This document shows positions 9,417 to 22,660 of a stretch of 64,000 bases of DNA, piece after piece. This DNA is from Sophora flavescens (lineage: Eukaryota > Streptophyta > Magnoliopsida > Fabales > Fabaceae), in contig CM061070.1 in assembly GCA_030762895.1 (NCBI GenBank), forward strand, positions 78,297,291-78,361,290. The letters run 5' to 3'. The translations under genes and the position numbers were made by a program. The notes below the pieces were generated by a model that did no database searches, was not told the origin of the DNA, and was given only the letters and a program-made list of their open reading frames with translations. Position 1 is the stretch's first letter. Every line of letters starts with the position of its first letter.

Positions 9417-12400
9417 TTATTCAGAATTTGAGCTAGTGTCATATTCATAGCCATCTTCATCTTCTTCATCTTCTGTTGATTCTGCTTCTTCAACATCTTC
9501 ATCCGGAATGACTTGATTTGATGTCAAGCTGGAGGTATCCACTTCTTCCCCTACAACTTGTGTGTCTTGTAAACATGAGATTGGTTCTACTTCAATGACC
9601 TCATTTGCACGTGACATTTCATCTGTTTGATATGGCTCATCCAACTCGAAACATCTATTTCAATGCGACCCCTTGGTTTTGTCTTGATTGCAACACACCA
9701 ACCTCGTTTTTCTGTTTGAGTTGCTGGATAAGGAACGTAATATACTTGTCTCACATTATGTGCCATGATAAACGGATCAAACATATGATATCTTCTACTC
9801 ATTTGGATATCCACAATATTATATTTTTTATTCAAATTAGTGCCTCTACTAGATGGATCGAACCAATTACAATAAAACAACACTATTCTCTTAGGGTAGT
9901 CTAAATAACGATATGACAACTCATATATGTGTTGTATGACACCATAAAAGTCATCTGCAACTCCGCCCTGGCTCACCCTTTACGTAAACACCACTATTTA
10001 TTGTTGTTTTGTCTTCTCATCCATGATTGAGTATGAAATTTGTACCCATTCACGAAGTATGTGTGCCATTCTTTGACTTGTGTCAGTCGAGGACCGTCGC
10101 CAAGTTTCGTAAATGTTGATTAATGACAGTAGGTGCCTCATTGTAAACCTATTCACAAAGTTTAACGACATATGTTTTTATCCGCATACATTATAGTGAA
10201 TAATGAGAATGATAAATGGGGAGATACTTACTTGTTGCTTAAACCATTTTGGAAAATCTTCATGAGTACGAGCAGATGCATCACGAGAAGACAAGAATGA
10301 ACTGAACATATATGGATAACATCAATGAAAATTGACATATGCTATCGAAGGAATAAAAATTATAAGCTCATACTTACTCATGGTATGGTTTAACCTCGGC
10401 GCAATTGATCAATACATGAACATGAGCTGAGTTCCACTGTGCCTCCGTTAAATAATGTGTCAACTCCTTTCCGGAATGACGATAGGAAGACAAAAAATTG
10501 ATAAGGTTCAGGTAGTCTTCCACTTTCATTTTCCGTTTCGTTCCTTCTAGTTGTTGGAGACAAAACCATGTGTTTGAAATAATGAGAGCAGAAATGAATT
10601 GTCTCACGGTGTAAGTAAGACGCACATATCGAACCTTCAACCCTAGCCTTATTTTTCACCGATCGTTTTGACTCGCCCATGAATCTATTAAAAAATGACG
10701 AGGTTATTATTAATTAACTAATATGCATGAAATAAGATCAATAACTGTGATACTTAAATTACCTTTCAAATGGATACATCCACCTATATTGAATGGACCA
10801 CCAAGTCTTGCTTCATATGCAAGATGAATCGGAAGATGCTCCATTGAATCAAAGAAGCCCGGGGGGAATATTCTCTCCAGCTTGCACAAAATGAGTGGAA
10901 TGTTTTGTTCCATCCTGGTCAAATCGTCTTCCCTTAAAGTTGCAGAACACAAGTCCTTGAAGAATTGACTTATTTCAGTAAGGGCATTCAAAACATGGGG
11001 GGCAACGAATCAAGGCGATAGGAAGTAAGCACTCCATAAACACATGACAATCATGGCTTTTCATCCCATGCAACTTGCCTTTTATAACATCAAGACATCT
11101 TGCCAAGTTAGAAGAATAACCATCGGGCATCCCGAGCCCCTTTATCCATTGGCAAACTAACCTTGCTTCCTGGATAGTCAAAGTATAATTGGCCTTTGGC
11201 TTGTACATCTTCCCATTATCCCGATGTCTCGGCTCCAAATCCGGTCTCTGCAGCATAACCGTAAGTCCATTCTAGCCTTATCGTTGTCTTTGGTCTTGCC
11301 ATGCACGTTCATCACAGTGTTGAAAATGTTGTCAAAGAAATTTTTTTCAATGTGCATTACATCAAGATTGTGCCTCAATAAATTATCTTTCCAATAAGGA
11401 AGATCCCAAAAAATACTCCTCTTTGTCCAATTATGCCACTGCTCAGTAACCATCTAATTTGGAAACCCCAGACTTGACTCACTTTTGGCAAGTCCCTGAT
11501 TCTTCTCCAAATTTGTTCGGGTGTTAACCTCGGAGGCGGTCCATCCATTTCAACAGCCCCCTTCTTGAAGGCATTCTTATTCCTTCTAAATTGATGATCG
11601 TTCGGTAAGAACCTGCGATGGGAATCAAACCAGGACGACTTCCCCCGTATTTTAAGGTAAATGCCTTCGTATGCTCCATACAATGCGGGCATGCAAGCTT
11701 CCCATGCGCCCCCAACCAGACAACATGCCATACGCAGGGAAGTCATTAATTGTCCACATCAACGCTGCCTTCATTTTAAAATTTTGTTTTCGAGAAATAT
11801 CGTGACGTCATAACACCATTCCACAACCTCTTCAAATCATCAATCAAAGGTTGCAAGTATACATCAATGCCTGCCTTTGGATTAGATGGACCGGAATCGA
11901 GCAAGTCAAGAACATATATGGCTTTGACATACACATTTCGGGAGGAAGATTGTAAGGGGGTAACAACAACGGGCCAACATGAATAAGGTGATGCCGAGGC
12001 TTGGATATATGGGGTAAAGCCATCCGAGCATAACCCAAGTCGTACATTACGAGGATCAACGGCAAAATCCGGATGCACCCTATCAAAGTGCTTCCATGCT
12101 TCACCATCGAGGAGGATGGCGTAACACTCCTGCATTCCTCCTATTCTCATGGTGCCATGTCATTTTTCCTGCACCGATGCATCGATGCAAACATCCTCTC
12201 GTAATCTAGGAATGATTGACAAGTAGAACATCGACTTTACCGGAACTGGTTTTAGATTACTTCTACTTGCGTTGCGCTGACGTATACCTTGGTGCGTGAC
12301 AAAACCTGCACTCAACCAATGCGCCATCATTTTTGTCGAATTCATTATCGTAAAAGAGCATGCACCCATTCTCGCAACAATCAATCCTCTTGGACTCCAA

Positions 12401-13075
12401 TCCTAACTTGGACATTAACCTCTTCGCATCATAATAATTCTTGGGTAATCCTCCTTTGAAAGGCGCCCGGCCAAAACCATTTTGGCAATGAAATCCAAGC
12501 CTAACTCGGGTATGCTCCAATTGGACTTGGCAGATAACGATTGAACACACATCGATAACGTCGAGCCTGGGGACCCCTTCCCACAAAGGCTTATTTGCCT
12601 CTCGTTAGGAGATTATAAAATTTTTGTGCATCTGCATTAGGAGGCTCTTCTGTATTATTGGACTCAAACGACCCGGACATCATAAGAGCGTCACACACCA
12701 TCTCCTCCATGGAAACAATATGATCTCCATATCCAACTTCCGCACCACTACTTGAACCACATTGCAATTCTGGTCAATGCCAAAATCAAATTGCGGCATT
12801 TCTTCTCCATGATTTGTCCAAATCCAGTAATTAGGCCTAAACCCAACTTTATACAGGTCGACCCTCACATCGTCTACATTCTTAATTCGGCATGCACCAC
12901 ACTTCATACAAGGACATCTAATCAACCCCCCATTGTTATAAGTATCCTGCTGACTTGCCTTGGTAATAAATTCTTCAACACCATCTAAGAAAGATTGTTT
13001 TAACCCCCCTCTACGCGGATAAACCCTATCATACATCCAAGTACGATTCAAAGGAACAAATTCCATCCTCTGCAT
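9417..13075 (-). pseudogene. CACTA-1 TNP2 transposase gene, multiply frameshifted
   Basis: Reading leftward, the likely start is an ATG at 13066 or 13075. Domains in order: transposase-associated N-domain (about 13060-12790; TWMYDR, CPCMKCGA, GFRPNYWIWTNHGEE), TNP2 transposase core (about 12590-11300; LPKNYYDAKRLMSKLGL, DPRNVRLGLCSDGFTPY, PKAGIDVYLQPLIDDLK, LACPHCMEHTKAF, HNLDVMHIEKNFFDNI), DUF4218 (about 11000-10400; FPPGFFDSMEHLPIHLAYEA, VKNKARVEGSI), DUF4216 (about 9976-9600; IVLFYCNWFDP, VRQVYYVPYP) and an acidic tail ending at 9417. A GT-AG intron sits at about 10684-10763. At least seven 1-bp frame breaks show decay. This family cuts the element ends. Confidence 0.88.
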
Positions 13076-13674
13076 TTGCGCCAAAAAAAAGATAACTATA
13101 ATGAAATTCCAAATAGAGGAAGTATCCTCTTCAAAAATTAAATTCAACGGTTATATTCAAGAGAGCATCAGATTCACACATTATTTATCATAAAAAAAAA
13201 TATAACATACACTTGCATTGCCATTAAATCAGAGCAATGGTTTGATAGCAATGAAAGAAAAATAAACCAAATAGGATAGTCATTGTCTATATAATTTATC
13301 ACATAGTTTATTGCAAGCTACTAACCATATAGTGAATAAGGAAAAACAAAGCTCATGGTGTAGTTTATAAACGATAGCACAAGCATAAAAAAATTGTCAG
13401 GTTACATGCATAGGTGATTGTGTAATATTCTTATCATGCTCATGTTTTTCCTCATTTATCTTATTTGTTAATGTTAAATAATAGTTCATTTTTAAAGAGC
13501 AAAGACAGCATCAATAGTAACCACTTAATAGACTACATTAAACCACAAGGAAAAAGTAATTAAAATCACTTACCAATTAGAATGAGAGCAACACTAGCAC
13601 AACTAGAAATGTATATAACTTTCACAAATCAAGAACAGGCCCAACACAAAATTGAATATAATCATAAATATAAA

Positions 13675-13753
13675 TATGAATAGAGGTTTTCAATTTAATA
13701 AAACTTATATATCATTTATATGAATAGAGGTTTTCAATTTAATAAAACTTATA
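13675..13753. repeat. Tandem duplication with 44-bp period
   Basis: The segment TATGAATAGAGGTTTTCAAT and the following TTAATAAAACTTATA occur twice (13675 and 13719), separated by 9 bp. The copies look identical, which suggests a recent local duplication. Confidence 0.85.
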
Positions 13754-14154
13754 ATGTAAATAATTAAAATAGCCGGATATTATATTCTACCCCTAAAAAT
13801 GAATTCGTCCTCGAATTATAAGGGCACGTGCAAAATCTAGAATTAACTCGAACTAGTTCATGGTCATCGACCATCATGTTCTCAAAACACCGTACATGCC
13901 CACCTACTTCATCCAAGATGCTCATGTAAAGGTTCAAACCATAAAATACATATTATAGCATTTATCAACATGGAAATATAACAGACGGATCTGTAAATTA
14001 AATGTAATCCGCATATCATCAATATACAAGTCCACATTATAAATCATACCCAAGATAATCATATCATGCATCTAGGCCACACACAATTGGTCATTCACAT
14101 AGGAACACCATTTAATATACATAGTCCATATACACAAGGCAAGATCCTCTTCGT

Positions 14155-14345
14155 ATCCTTTTTTTTTTTAATAAGTAAAAGATTTATTAATAAATAGAGT
14201 ATAAGGATTTCCCAAAACCCATCAACAAAAGCACATAACTTAGGACAATATCCACTTAAACCAACAACAAAAACCAAAACAGCTAGCCAACACAACCAAA
14301 CAAGATATAGAACTAAGCAACCAGCTTGAAACTAGTTTTAAAATA
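14155..14345 (-). mobile_element. 5'-truncated LINE 3' end
   Basis: A T-run at 14158-14170 begins a segment whose minus-strand reading ends ATTAATAAATCTTTTACTT plus poly-A, the typical tail of plant L1-type LINEs. The upstream minus-strand text (GGTTTTTGTTGTTGGTTTAA) fits a LINE 3' UTR. No TSD was resolved and no coding domain is present. Confidence 0.5.
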
Positions 14346-17300
14346 ATAAGATATCAAGCAAAGATCAATAGACATTAGCGAGCCCACGAAGCATAGGAGA
14401 TGCACACATCAGCAAAGATAAAACCCATTCTTCAAATTACCATACTCTCATAAAACTAACCAATTCTCTCACTAGGCTCAAGAAATTCCTATCAAACACA
14501 AACCAAGAATTTTGACAAACACAAAACAAAGATTCATGTGCATGGACCATATATCAATAGCTTAAGGATACAATTCATGTTCACATCATATGACATTTTA
14601 TCAACATCAGGTCTCTAATCTATAAATAGGTCACTTAAGTTTAATCGTCCTCTCATTAGTAGACTTTCTTGAAGCATAGTGACAACAACAACAATTAAGA
14701 AATTAATACAATATTAGCTCTTGACAACAAAAAGATCTAACCTAAGACAAGATTGGATATAACATATTGCTTATATTTACTTGCACTCATTATAAATAAT
14801 AAAAAATCATAAATCATAACTTCCACCAACCTACAAGCCTCAGTTGCATCTATAATCAAAGAAGAAAATAACAGACCTAAAAAAATGCATACAATTAATA
14901 AAACATTGTAGTCATAAAGCTCATGGCATCTGATCAGTAACTTAGGCATATTTGCATTAGCATTTATTAAACATCGCCCTTCATAGTAATTTTTTTTTAT
15001 AACAATATTCACCTGTCTATTATTAAACTCATTACTTTGTAAAGTAGCAGAGGTAGCACCATTAAAGTCATTGCTATAAATGATGTAAATATAAACAAAG
15101 CATGAGAATCCAAAAATTGCTTAAAATGACCATTTCAAAGTTAAGTCTCACCATGCAGTCATGTGCTAAATTAATTGACAGACCCTCTAGGTTTAATTCA
15201 AAATCAAGTAGAGCGCCATGTGTAAGCAAGAATGTTCATTCAAATATCACTTTGTAGACTAATGCTCATAATTGAAATCACTTTCATTCTCTTTTCCCTG
15301 TTTTTTTTTGTTATTAAAATGACAAACAATAATTTGACTTACCAACTCTACCAAATACCCTATCCAAAACACATTCTGCAGTTCAATGGGACCACTAGAA
15401 AGCTTATTTTAGTGGGGGAAATGAGGAAAGTACACTGGTAACAATATTTTTGTAGAAATGCAAGTTAACCATACTATATACCAATAATCGAAGGCCGAAG
15501 TAAATAATGCTAACATCCAAAAATAATTCCATCCTTATTTCCTTATCTTCTAAATCATAGGTGTACTTTAAAGTCAGAGTACCATACTACATGTATTCCT
15601 ATATCAAGCCAATTCAAGATCAAAGTCATCGGTAAAAATATATATTAGTATCAACCCCATTTGAAAAACTTTTCTTCAATATAGATGAGAATGATAAATG
15701 GCAATGCATTATTGTATTGAAAATCTTACTCTAACTATATTTAGTTGAGGAAAGAAAGAAAAAAAAATAGTTAATATCCTTCTATGTGATCCATCTGTCA
15801 AGGTCTATTACATGATTAGGTAAAAACTGCTATTTATTTTCTCTACTACAAAAGGAACAACTAACATTGATGTTGTGTCATGCCAGTGAGGAGAATGCCT
15901 CCTACATGTTCCTCAATTGCACATCCACATACCAACTCAAATAAGAAGAAAAGAGCTTCACAATCACTTAAATTTCACATACATGTACGTTTCCTACATA
16001 AAAAAATCAATCCATTAAATCTCCCAAAGCAGAGTTGTTTCCCTCTAATATAAATCCATCTCAATTTTTTTTTTTGTGTGGAGAAACCAAATATGAAAAA
16101 CAAATTCTGTAGAATACTTGAAATAACAGAGATGAAACAAAATCCAATTGGTAAAATTAATTGCACGAGATTGACATGATGATTTATCATGTAGTCATTC
16201 AAATGAACACTCATGATATTTTTTTTCCCTTTACCTTTCCTTAACCTTGGCATAATAATGAAGTTTTCTTGATCACTATATAGATACAAAGTGCATAGAG
16301 ATTTATCAAAAGGTGAGCATGATCACCTCGGATAGTCACTATCTACAAAACCAATGATCAACTCAATCTCATAATGGTAAAACCATTCTTTTATTCTTTT
16401 TATAACAAACTTGCCATCTTTCTATATACTAGATGAACAAAATCATAGTATAAAGAAGAAAGTTAAAACAGAAAACGTGAATTTACCAAGTATAAAATTG
16501 TGCATCAACTCAAGTGTAAAATGTACTTGTGCCTTAGCATCTCTAGTTACTTAAAAATACACATCCATAGGTCAAGATGACAAAAACATCATAACCATAC
16601 CATGTAGTACATATCCCTCACAATATAACAAAATTCACAATCCCAATTATCTCATCCACATTTTATAAATTACATGGGTCTAATTCATATATATCACCAA
16701 CTAATCTAGATCATACGGCTGCCATGTGGAGTCAGAAAACACAAGCACACAAGCGATTTTTTTTATGTAATCGGTCTCAGTATAGACCACAACAACAATC
16801 GGTTTACATGGAAACTGTTTACCCTGTGCTTAGGTAAGAAAACCTCGCTTTTGGTTACAGCAGATTCCATTCATATTTGGATAGCACTTGAATATTAATA
16901 AGCTAATGCTATGTTTTATTATTTTTGCAGCATGTTCACACACAAGTTGCTTTTAAGGGCATCAGTAGTCACCACACAAAGATATTGGCAATCATCGGAA
17001 AAAAGACGCCAAATGTCCAAATATGTTAGACCTTATAAATTTATAATATTTAACCTGGTAGGCAAAAACAGCTTCTCCGATCCCTTTCTCGGATCTCCGC
17101 CTCGAGTTCCACAGACCTCTTTCTTATCCCTAAATCTCCCGCAACTCAAATTAAAATTCAGTTGTAAAAATAAATAAATTGAGAAGTTCATAGTAGATTA
17201 ATTTGACATTTAGATAGTATAATTTTTAGCATAAATTCAAATATATTGTTAACATCAGAGTCCAAAACAGCCGTTAATCTTGACAGGGAGTGGCTCACTG

Positions 17301-18304
17301 TAGCCATTAATCTAAAGTACATTTTGTTAGCATAAGAGTCCTCCAAAGCAGCACTAAATAATCGTACAATAATTTTCTTGATATAAATTAGTCAAAAATG
17401 CAGTCAGGATCGTATCGTATAACCTAGCTAGTTATGCAGCTCATTAGCAACAAATCAATTATATAATAATACTTTGAACTAAAAAGCAGTAAATTAAGCA
17501 TCCTAGATGTTGCTAAATCTTAAAATGAATCACCTTAACCGATCCCTAAAAGAGCAATACAATTCTCGCACTCACTCTAGTAAGAAGATAATATGAACGA
17601 GCTCTACATCCACCTCGAGGTGTGGTCATTAATAAAATGCATAAAATTCATCCTTAAATTATACATTGAAAATCCTATTTGGCCTTACAAGCTCTCTTCT
17701 CCTAAACCCAACCCAACCCAAAGACCTCTTCTACAAGAAAAATGGATTGAAGTAAACTAGTAGCTGAATAGGGGCAACTTTACATTGATAAACACACAAA
17801 GCAAGTATAGTAGAAGAAACATTATTTTTTACATACATAATTCACAGATGACAGATTACACAAATAAACGTTATTTGTGTAATCTATTTTTGCAACTTTA
17901 GTTCTATTTTTGCTCCGAACAGCCGCAACATTATTGCATGGAGAAAGACTCGTATAAACTACAGCTTCATTTTTGAGCTGGCCCCCACAAAAGAACTAAA
18001 GTACAGATATATATTGTTGTATGAATAATATTTCACACCTGTTCCGGAGCTATCCAATTGTACTTGTGAAGCGTATAACAATCCTTAGTATTTTACGCCT
18101 GCAAAATCGTAAAGAGAAGGTGAACAAATTAGAAAGAAGAAATGAGGGAAGGTAATGTAATATTTTGAAAGAAAAATGAACAAAGTAGAAATAAGAAGTG
18201 AAAACTCGCCGTTTTTGGTGGTCTGGATGCTGCAGAGCTGAGAGGGAAACCGTTGCGCCGAAGAAGACAACTGAGTGAGGAAGAAAACTGTTCGAGTTAC
18301 ATAT

Positions 18305-18602
18305 TGGAAATTAGCGACGGCCTTTTAATATTAGCGACGGCTAGGCCGTCGCAAATTACGATTCCGTCGCAAACTGTGAATGACCGTCGCAAAATTACCA
18401 TCCGTCGCACATTAGCGACGGCCATGCCCGTCGCAAATTGGCGCCAACATTTCGCGTAAAATGGCGGGAACGTTACTGACAGATTTGCGACGGAACTTCC
18501 GTCAGTAATTTCCTCTACCATTTGCGACGGCTTCAGCCGTCGCAAAACATAAAATTAGCGACGGTTTTGAGACCGTCGCAAAATTTCCGTCGCTAATTCA
18601 CC
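18305..18602. repeat. Right subterminal hairpin array of CACTA-1
   Basis: GCGACGG and CCGTCGC motifs alternate over about 300 bp (for example TTAGCGACGGCTAGGCCGTC), mirroring the left array, and end next to the inverted terminus at 18606-18618. Same inferred function as the left array: accessory-protein binding. Confidence 0.85.
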
Positions 18603-18622
18603 TTATTCTTGTAGTACCGTAT

Positions 18623-20781
18623 GTTAACAATTCAAAGGCAACGGATTTGGAGGAATTTTTTTAAAGGTCCGAGATGAAACCTAGGGCATTTCTACAGTCG
18701 GTAGTACTCGTAGAACTAATCTCCCGAGGATATAGGAGTATTGGTTTTTTTTGTTTTGATAAGCAAAAATTGTATTGAATAAAGGGTACAAGGGGTACCC
18801 TAACCCATATAGCCTATCCCAACCACCAAAGTAATAGAGAAATAATTAAGATACAAAACATAACTACTCCACATGACTGTCAATTCCAGATGAAAAGGGA
18901 CAACTCCTCTACTCATAGATGCATATCTCCCATCATTGGGATTCGAACCCTGTACATATAGTTAAAGAGACCGAACTACTAGCCATCATACCACAACTTG
19001 TGAGTGCGGATTTGGAGCGTTTAACAACTATAGTACAAAGTTATTTTCTATTTCTTTGCAGAAAAATTTGACAGTAGTTCAATCATAGATGGAATTTATG
19101 ATAGGGAAATCACATTGTGCTCAATCTTGATAAATATATGATGAATTTAATATTTAAACTAAGACTTTTTTATTTAAATATTCGGACTTAAATATATAAT
19201 TTTGGCACCTCAATAAACACTATCAACTTGAATAACCAACCCAACCAATTTTTTTTTCTTTCAGTAATTTTGGTAAGATGATTCAGTAAATATTTCAAAG
19301 CCCATCCAACCCAACTTATAACGTAAACATGCCTTTCTTTTTTATATTTAAAATTAGATCATTGAGCCTTTTTTTTATTCTCAAATTTCAAAAAAAAAAA
19401 AAAAAGAATTTGACATTTATGTACTTTTAACATTGTGGTTGATCATTGTTATAATCCGTGTATTGCACAAATGATTTTTGCTAATATAATGGAGTGTTTG
19501 ATCTTTCATTGTTAAATTATAGGTTAATTATTATGACAGCATTCTATTACAAAAAAACAATATTTTTTTGTTTTTATCCCCTCCGATTACAATTATAAAA
19601 AACTTTGCATTTATATATTTTATATTACATAAATATTATGATATACCCGTACATATGACACGTGTTACGTACTAGTTACTGCTAATAAAATCATCTCTTT
19701 TAAGTGGTCTCTTCTTGAGAGTGCTAATACAATGGTTGCTATATGCCTTTGTGATTTAACGGAGCAAAGCAATTAAGGAGCTTCACTTTAAGCTCATTGT
19801 GTTTAAAAAGGTAGAACTCGGTGGAAAAAAGTGGGTTCGGTTTAGTGTTCTAAGGCCCTGTTTGCTTGAGTTTCAAGCATCTTTATGGGCTACAAATGAA
19901 TATATTCTTCCATATGAATGAATATATTCCTTTTGAGGGTGAAGTGATGGGCCCACCTTTAACTTAAATTCCAATACTTTTGCAAAGTCTCACTCTCTCT
20001 ATTCCTCTCCTCACTGCCCAATCTCACACATATAATACTCAATGTGGTGTACAATTTTGAGAACCATGAAACTTGGTTACATTTTTTTACATCTCTTTAA
20101 CTTTTTTCGTCTATATCGATCCCTTTTTTTATGGATACACTTCCTAAAGTTAACAATGTAATTAATTAAGAATGAGCTAAATGTCCTAATATGTTGAGTA
20201 GTGTGTTCACTGACTGGTTTGATTCAAAATTATATGGGAGAAAATTTGACTAATCAAAATCAATTTATTCAGTTCGGACCTAAAAAATATTAAAATATAG
20301 TAAATATTAATATATATATATATATATATATATTAAAATATAGTAATAAATTCGATTTGATTTAGTTTCAGAATCTTTAAATCCGAAAATCGAACCAATT
20401 ATTATCTGGTTTGGTTTCGGTTCGGAGTTGAATATCAAGAAATTTGAAACAATTTAATTTATATTCTGTTGAATACATATTAAGTACTGCTCCTTTAGCT
20501 TTGGTTCATTAGTAATCTTAATCTAAGTCTTTCAAATGTAAAAGTAGATTAAATATCTCCTATTATTTCTTCAACTACATCTAACTCCTCAAAAGTAAAG
20601 AAATGTACATATTAGATTGACTATAATTTAACCCCAAATAATTTTGAACATAAAATTTTATTTAGGAAAAAAATAGTAAACTATTAAATCTCTTTATTGG
20701 AAATCAGAAGTGAATTAATCAATTTTTTTTTAAAATCTTATTTTAGTTATTTTGGTTACATTATAATTATAGTGTTTTAGA
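18623..20781. other. Intergenic AT-rich DNA with one SINE
   Basis: No gene is seen. The stretch holds the SINE at 18748-19005 and a short TA run at about 20311-20334. The rest shows no recognised repeat boundary or domain. A CCCTGTTTGC motif near 19857 resembles a Harbinger/Tourist end, but no partner end was found. Confidence 0.6.
18748..19005 (-). mobile_element. tRNA-derived SINE or SINE/LINE chimera
   Basis: On the minus strand a pol III B box (GGGTTCGAATCCC, at 18950-18962) lies downstream of an A-box-like TGGTATGATGGCTAGTAG. The 3' end reads TACCCTTTATTCAATACA followed by TTGCTTATC and A-rich sequence, like the tail of plant LINEs. This head-plus-LINE-tail layout is typical of SINEs that borrow LINE machinery. 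TSDs were not resolved. Confidence 0.6.
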
Positions 20782-20792
20782 AATTAGGATTA

Positions 20793-21332
20793 GATGGTTG
20801 AGTAGCTCAAATGGTTTGAGCTAAGGGTATAAGGAATTAGATAAATTAACGCTAGCAACACATTCTTTAACATACTCTTTCCAACACACTCCCTTCTATT
20901 AATTGAAATTCATGTGGGTCCCACTAAATTCAAGTAGAACCCATATGAATCAATGGGACCCATTTTCAAAATAATGAGACCTACATGAATTTCAAGCAAT
21001 ACGAGAGAGTATATTAGAAAGAGTGTACGTGTTAGAGGGATTTGGATTTCCTGCATTCACTATTTACACTCATTCACGCATTCAGAGATATAGACCATTA
21101 GATGCATTTGAATGTGCATTAAAAAAATTAAATAAATAAATTAAATGAGATTGATCCAACGGTGTATCTTATGACTTCGTGAGTACGGGGAATCCAAATC
21201 CGTGTTAGAGTGTGTTACTAGCACTCCTCAAGGTCAAGGAATTAAATGAGTTGGAGGCTCAGGATTCAAATCCTGACAAAGAAAAAAATTAACATAACAA
21301 CTAACATACTAACCGTTGCATATAAAAATAAT
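20793..21332 (+). mobile_element. tRNA-derived SINE split by a MITE
   Basis: The outer direct repeat AATTAGGATTA (20782-20792 and 21333-21343) brackets a SINE whose head reads TAGCTCAAATGGTTTGAGC (A box) and whose B box is GGATTCAAATCC at about 21260. Between the boxes the sequence is interrupted at 20840-21235. Removing the insert and one copy of AAGGAATTA restores normal A-box to B-box spacing. Confidence 0.8.
20840..21235. mobile_element. Mutator-type MITE with 9-bp TSD
   Basis: It is flanked by a perfect 9-bp repeat AAGGAATTA (20831-20839 and 21236-21244), the TSD length of Mutator-like elements. The ends form an imperfect inverted repeat: GATAAATTAACGCTAGCAAC on the left against GTTACTAGCACTCCTCAAGG on the right. 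A second internal inverted motif (ATTCATGTGGGTCCCA, then ATGGGACCCATTTTC) is also seen. It is 396 bp with no coding region. Confidence 0.75.
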
Positions 21333-21343
21333 AATTAGGATTA

Positions 21344-22190
21344 CACGGCGATAGAATCTCTTACCAGTTGCTCAGGTTAGATGGTATTTAAGATATCGCT
21401 TGGGTCAAAGTGCGTATAAGGATGGTTTTATTTTCCTTGGGAAAATTAGAAGATAGAGTATATACATATATAAAAAATAAAAAGTCAATTAAAAGGGATA
21501 TTTATACATGTTTTTGTTTGAGGTGTCAGCTGCATGACTAAGAGCTACAAGGCGAAAATAGATGAGAGGATATGGGAATGCATTATTATGTTATGATGCC
21601 TTCAATATTAGCATAACAATATTAGGAATGCATTATTATGTTATGATGCCTTCAATATTAGCATAACAATATTAGCATAAAGCAAGGGGGGGGGAGGACA
21701 CTATATACTAATTCAATTGTCATAATCATGACTTTATAACATAAAAAGTAGTCAAATGAACTTAGATTGGATGGTGGATGGTATCCCAGGTAAGATAGAA
21801 ACCACGTGGTGGGGTTAGCAGCATGCATAGAGTGTGTTAAGATATGTACCAACATGTAGCTGAGTGGCTCCGGAGTCATCCTCAAGATTAAGTAGTAGTG
21901 TTACGAATTTAGATCTAGTTTATATGCCATTTAAAACAGTAAACTAAGGAAGACCACTATAGAACAAAAAGTTAATAAATGTAATTTGAAAACAATATGT
22001 TTGATCAATCACCTAAAATGATTCGTTTTTCATAATATTGTTAATATGTTTGGATAAACGAAGTCATTACATATATGAAATGCTGAGTCTATCAACATAA
22101 TTTAAGTGAGATATGGTCTATCAATGGCTAATGATTGAGAATTGATATTCTCATATTCTTTTTTTTTTCTCATATTTATTTTTACACATT
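21344..22190. other. Intergenic DNA with a 50-bp tandem duplication
   Basis: No gene is seen. A 50-bp unit (beginning GGAATGCATTATTATG) is perfectly duplicated at 21575-21624 and 21625-21674, followed by a short G-run at about 21687. The minus-strand open frame across 21658-21885 has no domain. Confidence 0.7.
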
Positions 22191-22214
22191 TATCACTAGT
22201 GCAAAATATGTTTT

Positions 22215-22660
22215 TAACATCGGAGATTTCACATCGGTTTCTCAATAATCAATGTGTAAAACGAGGTGGTGACATTTTTGAAATTAAAAGCAAATGATTC
22301 CACATCGGTTTTATTTTTAATCGATGTGTAAATATTTTCCACATCGATTATATTATAACCGATGTTTAAAATTAAAATAAAAAAATTTTAAATTGTAAAC
22401 TTTTATCTTTTAACATCGGTTATATAGAAACCGGTGTGTAAGATATAGATTAACCACATCGGTTTTTAAATAACCGATGTGTAAAATTTAAAAAAAAAAT
22501 AGAATGAACAACATCGGTTTAGAAATAACCGATGTAATAAATTAAAAAAATATATATTTAAATTAAATCGTAAGTTTCTACATCGGTTATTGTAGAACCG
22601 ATGTGAAATATGACTAACCACATCGGTTTTACAATAACCGATGTGTAATATTTGACAAAA
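22215..22660. repeat. Left subterminal hairpin array of CACTA-2
   Basis: About eight short palindromes of the form ACATCGGTT, 4-8 nt loop, AACCGATGT occur at 50-70 bp spacing. Each arm is 9-11 bp. They mirror the array at the right end. Confidence 0.88.

Larger units (their letters stand above)
13148..18300. other. Long non-coding 5' region of CACTA-1
   Basis: About 5 kb of AT-rich sequence lies between the TNP2 start and the right subterminal array. Short open frames here show no domain. Visible content: a 35-bp direct duplication (13675-13709 and 13719-13753), a LINE-like 3' tail (14155-14345), and near 18180-18290 a GC-richer segment that, read on the minus strand, could be an untranslated first exon. 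A long leader with introns is common in CACTA transposase genes, and that assignment is inferred. Confidence 0.5.
6629..18618 (-). mobile_element. CACTA-1: near-complete, decayed CACTA (En/Spm) transposon
   Basis: The termini are inverted: GGTACTACAAGAA at the left and TTCTTGTAGTACC at the right, with GTAT immediately outside both (6625-6628 and 18619-18622). Next come palindromic GCGACGG arrays at both ends. On the minus strand lie a TNP2-type transposase gene (13075 to 9417) and a second Transposase_24-like gene (9136 to 7230). The size of 11,990 bp is normal for autonomous plant CACTAs. The terminus reads TACTACAAG where CACTACAAG is usual, and the matching flank is 4 bp where 3 bp is usual. 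Both genes contain several frame breaks, so the copy is probably not autonomous. Confidence 0.88.

Noticed and set aside
18930..19000. tRNA gene candidate on the minus strand
   Set aside because: Only the B box is good; the segment continues into a LINE-like tail, so it is a SINE head.
19850..20060. Possible Harbinger-like MITE starting CCCTGTTTGC
   Set aside because: No matching inverted end or TSD was found within 1 kb.
22215..22660. Could the short palindromes be a CRISPR or tRNA-like cluster?
   Set aside because: Spacers vary in length, palindromes occur in matched arrays at both ends of a CACTA element with a clear TSD, and no associated genes exist.
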